Made by a program: the position numbers and the translations under genes. From an uncultured Thermomicrobiales bacterium (GTDB lineage: Bacteria > Chloroflexota > Chloroflexia > Thermomicrobiales > UBA6265), in NCBI GenBank assembly GCA_902806345.1, contig CADCWF010000006.1, positions 1 to 46,945 on the forward strand: DNA of 46,945 nucleotides. Reading direction: 5' to 3'. The notes under the pieces were generated by a model. That model did no database searches, was not told the DNA's origin, and saw only the letters and a list, made by a program, of their open reading frames with translations. How positions within the stretch are numbered: position 1 is the stretch's first letter; each line of letters opens with the position of its first letter. Positions 42,038 through 46,945 of the stretch are shown one piece after another.

Positions 42038-42373
42038 ATGAAGCCCGGAATCCACCCCAACTACGTCGAGGCGACGGTCACCTGCGCCTGCGGCAACACC
42101 TTCACCACCCGCTCCACCAAGCCCAACCTGCGGACCGACCTCTGCGGCGTCTGCCACCCCTTCTACACCGGGGAGCAGCGGATCGTCGACAGCGCCGGCC
42201 AGGTCGAGCGCTTCATGAAGCGGATGGAGAACGCGGCCGCCACCGACCGCCGCCCGTCCAAGCGCAAGCTGCGGATCGCGGCGCGGACTGCGCCCCAGCC
42301 GGGCCAGGAAGAGGCGGAGGACGAGATCGCGGAGGCCAGCCCCGAGGCCACGCCGGCGGCCGCCCAGGCGTAG
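42038..42373 (+). CDS. rpmE: 50S ribosomal protein L31 with C-terminal extension
   Basis: A 111-residue zinc-type L31. [22 protein letters not shown], with Zn ligands C16, C18, C36 and C39 ([13 protein letters not shown]), is the C+ form. The usual ~66-residue protein is followed by ~45 acidic, Ala/Pro/Glu-rich residues. Zinc-containing L31 is usually made when zinc is sufficient. ATG follows AAGGAGAA. A very strong hairpin follows the stop. Confidence 0.95.
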   Translation: MKPGIHPNYVEATVTCACGNTFTTRSTKPNLRTDLCGVCHPFYTGEQRIVDSAGQVERFMKRMENAAATDRRPSKRKLRIAARTAPQPGQEEAEDEIAEASPEATPAAAQA

Positions 42374-42397
42374 ACCGGTTCGCAGTCCGGACGAGCG

Positions 42398-42437
42398 GAC
42401 GAGGCGGGCGGATCGTGGGTGATCCGCCCGCCTCGTC
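42398..42437 (+). terminator. 17-bp stem hairpin ending the ribosomal protein block
   Basis: GACGAGGCGGGCGGATC (42398-42414), loop GTGGGT, GATCCGCCCGCCTCGTC (42421-42437): a perfect 17-bp stem 25 bp past the L31 stop. No T run follows, so termination may rely on the stem or on Rho. Confidence 0.7.
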
Positions 42438-42586
42438 GTATCCCGGCCCCGGCAAGCCGGATCGACGCCTCGTGCCTCCTGGCCGGCCGGCTCGCTGGCA
42501 CCGGCCGCGATTCCCCGCGGGTTGCTGCCTGCCGGTTCGTGCGAACATGACCCCGGCAGCGGTCGGGCGTGGAGGAGGTGCGGAGC

Positions 42587-44158
42587 GTGGCACGCGTCAG
42601 CGGGATCCTGGCCCACCCGACGTCGTTCCCCGGTCCCCACGGCATCGGGGACCTCGGGGACTCGGCGTTCCGGTTCGTCGACTGGCTGGCCCTCGCCGCC
42701 CAGCGCCTCTGGCAGGTCCTGCCGCTGACCCCGGTCGGCTCCGGCAACTCCCCCTACGCTGCCCCCTCCGCCTTCGCCGGCAACCCGCTGCTCGTCTCCC
42801 TGCCGTGGCTGGCCGGCGACGGTCTCCTCGAACCGGGCGACCTCGCCTCCCCCCCGGACTTCTCTCCCTACGCGGTCGATTTCGGCGCCGTCGCCGCCTA
42901 CAAGCTGCCCCTCCTCCGGCTGGCGTTCGACCGCTTTCGGCGGGGCGCCGCCGCCAACCTCAGGCCGGCGTTCGCCGCCTTCGCCGAGAACCAGGCGTTC
43001 TGGCTCGACGACTACGCCCTCTTTATGGCCTTGAAGGAGGCCCACGGCGGGGTCTCCTGGCTCGAGTGGGAGGTCGGCCTGCGGCTGCGCGACGAAGAGC
43101 CGCTGGCCGAAGCCCGCCGCCGGTTCGAGGCCGACATCCGCTTCCACCAGTTCGTCCAGTTCCAGTTCCGCCGCCAGTGGTCCGAACTCAAGCGCTACGC
43201 CAACGACCGCGACATCCGGATCGTCGGCGACATGCCGATCTACGTCTCCCACGATAGCGCCGACGTCTGGGGCAACCGGACGATCTTCCGCCTCTTCCCG
43301 GACGGCAACCCGGCGGCGGTCGCCGGCGTCCCGCCGGATGCCTTTTCCGCCGACGGCCAGCTCTGGGGCAACCCCCTCTATGACTGGCCGGCCAATGCCG
43401 CCGCCGGGTACGCCTGGTGGATCGACCGTGTCCGCGCCTCGCTCGATCTGGTCGACCTCCTCCGGATCGACCACTTCCGGGCCTTCGCCGCCGGCTGGGT
43501 GGTACCGGCCGGGGCGGCGACGGCGGCGGAAGGGCGCTGGGAGCGGGGACCGGGCACCGAGGTCTTCGCCGCGATCCGCTCCGCCCTCGGCGGCCTCCCC
43601 TTTATCGTCGAGGACCTCGGCGTGATCACGCCGGACGTGGTGGCCCTCCGCGAGGCCCTAGACCTGCCGGGGATGAAGGTGCTCCAGTTCGCGTTCGGCG
43701 GCGAGCCGGACAATTTCTACCTGCCCCACACCTACGAGCCGCGCTGCGTCGTCTACCCCGCGACCCACGACAACCAGACCACCATCGGCTGGTTCGCCGG
43801 GCTGCCCGAACGGGACCGCGAGCAGGTCCAGCGCTACCTCGGCAAGGACGGTTCCGACATCGCCTGGGACCTGATCCGGCTCGCCCTCGCGTCGGTCGCC
43901 GAGTCGGCGGTGCTGCCGCTGCAGGACGTGATGCGGCTGGGCGACGAGGCGCGGATGAACACGCCGGGGCGGGGCGAGGGAAACTGGGGATGGCGCTTCG
44001 GCGGCCACCAGCTCCACCCCGGCCTGGCCGCCGGCCTCGCCGAGCTGACCACCTCCTACGGACGACGGCTGGCCCCCGAGTTGCCGCGCGGGTACGACCC
44101 CTACGACTACACCGCGCCGGAGACGGCGCACCCCCTCCACGGAGCCGGCGAGGGCTGA
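42587..44158 (+). CDS. malQ: 4-alpha-glucanotransferase (GH77)
   Basis: A 523-residue GH77 amylomaltase. Catalytic residues: nucleophile D295 (LLRIDHFRAF), acid/base E342 (FIVEDLGVITPD) and D395 (PATHDNQTT). HPTSFPGPHGIGDLG and the GNSPYAAPSAFAGNP loop at the N-terminus are also typical. Length (~500) matches the compact Thermus-type enzyme. It transfers alpha-1,4-glucan segments between maltodextrins. The GTG at 42587 is chosen because GGAGGAGG lies exactly eight bases upstream; GTG codons at 42569 and 42578 are less well placed. It is followed 119 bp later by the GH57 gene. Confidence 0.95.
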   Translation: MARVSGILAHPTSFPGPHGIGDLGDSAFRFVDWLALAAQRLWQVLPLTPVGSGNSPYAAPSAFAGNPLLVSLPWLAGDGLLEPGDLASPPDFSPYAVDFGAVAAYKLPLLRLAFDRFRRGAAANLRPAFAAFAENQAFWLDDYALFMALKEAHGGVSWLEWEVGLRLRDEEPLAEARRRFEADIRFHQFVQFQFRRQWSELKRYANDRDIRIVGDMPIYVSHDSADVWGNRTIFRLFPDGNPAAVAGVPPDAFSADGQLWGNPLYDWPANAAAGYAWWIDRVRASLDLVDLLRIDHFRAFAAGWVVPAGAATAAEGRWERGPGTEVFAAIRSALGGLPFIVEDLGVITPDVVALREALDLPGMKVLQFAFGGEPDNFYLPHTYEPRCVVYPATHDNQTTIGWFAGLPERDREQVQRYLGKDGSDIAWDLIRLALASVAESAVLPLQDVMRLGDEARMNTPGRGEGNWGWRFGGHQLHPGLAAGLAELTTSYGRRLAPELPRGYDPYDYTAPETAHPLHGAGEG

Positions 44159-44277
44159 CGCCGGGCGGGCGACGGGATGGAGGGTAGCGCCGGTGCGCAG
44201 CGATCCCCCAGAATGACGGAGATAGGCGCGGGCAGGACGGGCGGGGTCGTCGGGCCGCCCGATCAGGGAGCAGTGGC

Positions 44278-45981
44278 GTGACCACCAACGGAGCCTTCAC
44301 GTTCGTCCTCCACAGCCACCTCCCCTACGCGCGGATGGCGGGGATGTGGCCCCACGGCGAAGAGTGGGTCCACGAGGCGATCGCCGAGACCTACCTGCCG
44401 CTGCTGCGGGCCTTCGACGAGCTGGCGGAGGAGGGTGTCGCCTGGTCGCTGACGCTCGGCATCACGCCGATACTCGGCGAGCAGTTGGCCGACCAGATGA
44501 TCGCCGCCAACTTCCGCGTCTACGCCGCCGAGCGCGCTGCCTGGGCGGCCGAGGATGTCGACCGCTTCGACCGCGCAGGCGACGCCACGATGCGCGACCT
44601 CGCCCGCCACGCCCACCACTGGTACGCCCGCGCCCTGACCGACTTCCGCGACCGTTACGGCTCCGACCTCCTGGCCGGGTTCCGCCGCCACCAGGACGCC
44701 GGCAACCTCGACATCTCGACCTCGGCCGCGACCCACGGCTACCTGCCGCTGCTCTCCCGCGACTCCTCGGTCCACGCCCAGCTTCGGACGGGCGTTCGCG
44801 CCTACGAAAACCGCTTCGGCCGCCAACCGAGCGCGATCTGGTTGCCCGAATGCGCCTACCGTCCCGCGCAGGAGACGCCCGCGGGCCGGCGACCGGGGAT
44901 CGAGCGGTTCCTGGCCGAGGAGGGGCTGCGGGTGTTCTTCAGCGAGACGCACACCGTCGAGGGCGGCCGCCCGGTCGGCAAGGCCGCCGGCGAGGCGATC
45001 GGGCCCTACGGCGGCCAGACCCGCTACACCCTCGTCCCCGACGCCGAGGTCTACGACGAGGGGACGACGACGTACCGCCCCTACTGGGTCGGCGAGGCGC
45101 TCGGCGAGGTCGCCGTCCTAGCCCGCAACAACCGGACCGGGCTTCAGGTCTGGTCGGCCGCCTACGGCTACCCCGGTGACGGCGCCTACCGCGAGTTCCA
45201 CAAGAAGGACACGACCTCGGGGATGCGCTACTGGGGCGTCGGTGGCCGGGATGTCGGGCTCGGCGACAAGCCGCTCTACAACCCCGCCGTCGCCGCCGAT
45301 CGGGTCCAGTCCCACGCCGACCACTACGCCCGGTTGGTCGAGGATCTGTTGGCGGGATACCGCGGCGCCGGGGGCGAGTCCGGGGTCATCTCCGCCGCCT
45401 ACGACACGGAGCTGTTCGGCCACTGGTGGTTCGAGGGGGTCGAGTGGCTGAAGGGCGTGCTGCGGCGGCTGGCGCGGAGCGAGACGGTGGAGCTTTCCAA
45501 CGCCAGCCGGATCACCGAGCAGCACCCGCCGGACCGCCTGATCGAGCTGCCGGAATCGAGCTGGGGCAGCAACGGCGACCACTCGACCTGGCTGAACGAC
45601 GAGACCGCCTGGATGTGGCCGCAGATCCACGCCGACGAGGAGCGGATGGAGGCGCTGGTCGAGGCCAACGCCGACGCGGTGGGCGACCGCCAGCGGCTGC
45701 TGAACCAGACCGCCCGCGAGCTCCTCCTCCTCCAGAGCAGCGACTGGCCGTTCCTGATCACCACCGGCCAGGCGAAGGAGTACGCGATCGAGCGGTTCAC
45801 CGAGCACCGTGCCCGGTTCGACCGCCTGGCGGCCATCGCGGAACAGGGTGCCGCCGACCTCGCCTTCCTGGCCGACCTCGAAGAGCGGGACAACCCCTTC
45901 CCCAGCATCGACTACCGCGACTGGGCACCCCGGCAGGGCGTCGTTTTGCCCGCGCGGGCCGAGGCCGGGGAGCGGGCGTAG
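44278..45981 (+). CDS. GH57 glycoside hydrolase, probable 1,4-alpha-glucan branching enzyme
   Basis: A 567-residue GH57/DUF1957 enzyme. The five GH57 regions are visible: HSHLPY (12-17), the ATHGYLP region (151-157), IWLPECAYRP with catalytic E191, YDTELFGHWWFEG with acid D376, and a C-terminal helical domain. The fold and length (~520-570) match bacterial GH57 branching enzymes, which create alpha-1,6 branches in glycogen-like glucans; amylase activity is the alternative. The GTG at 44278 follows AGGGAG. It forms a set with malQ and the converging maltokinase gene. Confidence 0.9.
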   Translation: MTTNGAFTFVLHSHLPYARMAGMWPHGEEWVHEAIAETYLPLLRAFDELAEEGVAWSLTLGITPILGEQLADQMIAANFRVYAAERAAWAAEDVDRFDRAGDATMRDLARHAHHWYARALTDFRDRYGSDLLAGFRRHQDAGNLDISTSAATHGYLPLLSRDSSVHAQLRTGVRAYENRFGRQPSAIWLPECAYRPAQETPAGRRPGIERFLAEEGLRVFFSETHTVEGGRPVGKAAGEAIGPYGGQTRYTLVPDAEVYDEGTTTYRPYWVGEALGEVAVLARNNRTGLQVWSAAYGYPGDGAYREFHKKDTTSGMRYWGVGGRDVGLGDKPLYNPAVAADRVQSHADHYARLVEDLLAGYRGAGGESGVISAAYDTELFGHWWFEGVEWLKGVLRRLARSETVELSNASRITEQHPPDRLIELPESSWGSNGDHSTWLNDETAWMWPQIHADEERMEALVEANADAVGDRQRLLNQTARELLLLQSSDWPFLITTGQAKEYAIERFTEHRARFDRLAAIAEQGAADLAFLADLEERDNPFPSIDYRDWAPRQGVVLPARAEAGERA

Positions 45982-46059
45982 GGCGAGGGAGCGAAGGCAG
46001 CACTCTACCTCTCCTCCGGATCCCGGTTGAACCTGGTGCATGGGACGGGTGACCATGCT

Positions 46060-46211
46060 CCCCTCTCCCTCGCAAGGGAGAAGGGCGGGGGGCGAGGGTT
46101 CGTCCAGCGGGAATGCACCGCGGTCGCAGGACTCCGTCTCATCTTTTCCAGGTTTGGGGGCGACGTGCAGCCCTCACCCCCCGACCGCCTCTCCTTTGCG
46201 AGGCAGAGGCG
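46060..46211. repeat. two CCCCTCTCCC-type palindromic repeats between convergent genes
   Basis: CCCCTCTCCCT (46060-46070) pairs imperfectly with AGGGAGAAGGG (46075-46085). A second unit starts CCCTCACCCC (46171-46180) and holds a short GCCTCT/AGAGGC stem (46187-46210). Both lie in the 275-bp gap between the GH57 and maltokinase 3' ends; nothing else is seen there. Confidence 0.6.
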
Positions 46212-46256
46212 AAGAACGCCGCCGTGGCCGGGCGGCTCGACCGGGTCATGCTGGCC

Positions 46257-46945
46257 TCAAAGGTTCGGCGCCAACGTCCGCAACGGGATCGGCAGCCAGT
46301 CCGGCCGGTTTGCCAACTCGTAGCGCACTTCGTAGAGTGCCTTGTCCAACTCCCATGCGGCGAGTGCGCCGTGGAACGCAGCGTCGTCGATCGGAACCAA
46401 CGGGGAAGCGGCGGACGCAATCTCCATGCGGTAGGTCGATAGGTAGGCTGCCCTGGCGTCCCGCTCCCAGGCCTCGAGCGCCCCGTCGCCGGCAACCGCC
46501 GCGGCCTCGCGCTCCAGAGCGCCGCGGGCGTAGCCGAACGAGCGGAGCATCCCGGCGACGTCCTTCAGGGGTGAGGTCTTGCGGCGCCGCTCGGCCAGGG
46601 GGCGGGCCGGCTCGCCCTCGAAGTCGATGATTGTCCAACTGCCGTCGGCCGCGCGCAGGGTCTGGCCGAGGTGGTAGTCGCCGTGGACCCGGATCCGGGG
46701 GAGACCGGCCTCGTCTGCCATCCCCGCGAGGAGTCGGCGAAGCGCCGGTTCTTCCCCCAGCACGGCATCGACCCGGTTCCGGTCCGCCGCTGCCAAGCCA
46801 TCCTGGCGCTCATGGAGCGCGGCCAGCGTCTCGCCCAGGTGCGCCTCGGCCGCGGCGCGGAGGGCGTCGATCTCCGCCGACGACGCGGGCTCCGGCGCGA
46901 ACGCGGGGTCGGCGGCGCCCGAGGCCAGCGCGACGTGAAGCGCTG
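46257..46945 (-). CDS. maltokinase-like protein, C-terminal part (runs off the window)
   Basis: About 229 C-terminal residues of a maltokinase/aminoglycoside-phosphotransferase-fold kinase; the start lies beyond the window end. RIRVHGDYHLGQTLRA contains the catalytic HGDxHxGQ, and WTIIDFEGEPARPLAERRRKTSPLKDVA holds the metal-binding IDFEGEP, diagnostic of maltokinases, which make maltose-1-phosphate from maltose and ATP for GlgE or linked routes. The frame continues upstream past 46796 with HVALASGAADPAFAPEP, typical of the family. It converges with the GH57 gene. It could be fused to trehalose synthase at the N-terminus, as in some bacteria; that part is not visible. Confidence 0.87.
   Translation of the reverse strand, partial: ALHVALASGAADPAFAPEPASSAEIDALRAAAEAHLGETLAALHERQDGLAAADRNRVDAVLGEEPALRRLLAGMADEAGLPRIRVHGDYHLGQTLRAADGSWTIIDFEGEPARPLAERRRKTSPLKDVAGMLRSFGYARGALEREAAAVAGDGALEAWERDARAAYLSTYRMEIASAASPLVPIDDAAFHGALAAWELDKALYEVRYELANRPDWLPIPLRTLAPNL

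Noticed and set aside
1..46945. tRNA, rRNA, CRISPR arrays, transposase or phage genes
   Set aside because: I looked for TPsiC-loop-like sequences, regularly spaced repeats and recombinase motifs and found none; weak signals could be missed by eye.

Overview
The window is a GC-rich bacterial chromosome segment of about 47 kb. It uses many GTG starts (one TTG), and its core promoters look like TTGnnn-17/18-TAGnnT. Gene content and style point to Chloroflexota, most likely a Thermomicrobia/Sphaerobacter-type lineage. Supporting genes are an L21-L27-L31 block with extended ribosomal proteins, a GH57 branching enzyme, a form II CODH-like hydroxylase, NfeD/stomatin and ECF42-DGPF genes. The lineage is an inference; no rRNA or tRNA gene was seen.

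Layout. 1-10.7 kb is a catabolic locus. On the minus strand, in transcription order, lie a LacI-type regulator, a secreted sugar-binding protein, two ABC permeases and two different ADP-ribosylglycohydrolase-family enzymes. An RTX-repeat gene remnant and a small zinc-ribbon protein follow. On the plus strand, facing away from the regulator, are a small unknown protein and a PfkB-family sugar kinase. Together they look like a system that imports a glycoside, cleaves it and phosphorylates the released sugar. 10.9-18.7 kb (plus) holds cell-envelope genes: an SH3b/transglycosylase-like protein, a Gly/Asp-rich protein, a LysM/C39-peptidase-like protein, and the NfeD protease-stomatin pair. 19.2-23.7 kb (minus) holds the three subunits of a molybdenum hydroxylase of the CODH form II type plus a 65-residue protein.

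24.3-27.1 kb (plus) is an ECF42-type sigma-factor module: VOC protein, PNPOx-like protein, DGPF/YCII protein and the sigma factor, with two almost duplicate promoter-leader regions. 27.2-36.6 kb (minus) is a dTDP-rhamnose/surface-glycan region: GtrA, UDP-galactopyranose-mutase-like flavoprotein, GT-C glycosyltransferase, small membrane protein, RmlA, RmlD, esterase, RmlB and an RmlC-like cupin. 36.8-40.7 kb carries a small acidic protein, an S41 peptidase that lacks the usual catalytic lysine, and an amidase with an overlapping AtzG-like small partner. 40.9-42.4 kb (plus) is the ribosomal protein block. 42.6 kb to the end holds alpha-glucan metabolism: 4-alpha-glucanotransferase, GH57 branching enzyme and, convergent, the C-terminal part of a maltokinase that runs off the window.

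Several families of small palindromic repeats sit between genes: CCCCTCTCCC hairpins, a MITE-like element with CGTAGGGGC ends, and a GGGCTGAAG element. No CRISPR array, insertion-sequence transposase or prophage gene was seen. The points most worth follow-up are the glycohydrolase-transporter-kinase locus, the ECF42 regulon promoters, the lysine-less S41 peptidase and the extended ribosomal proteins.
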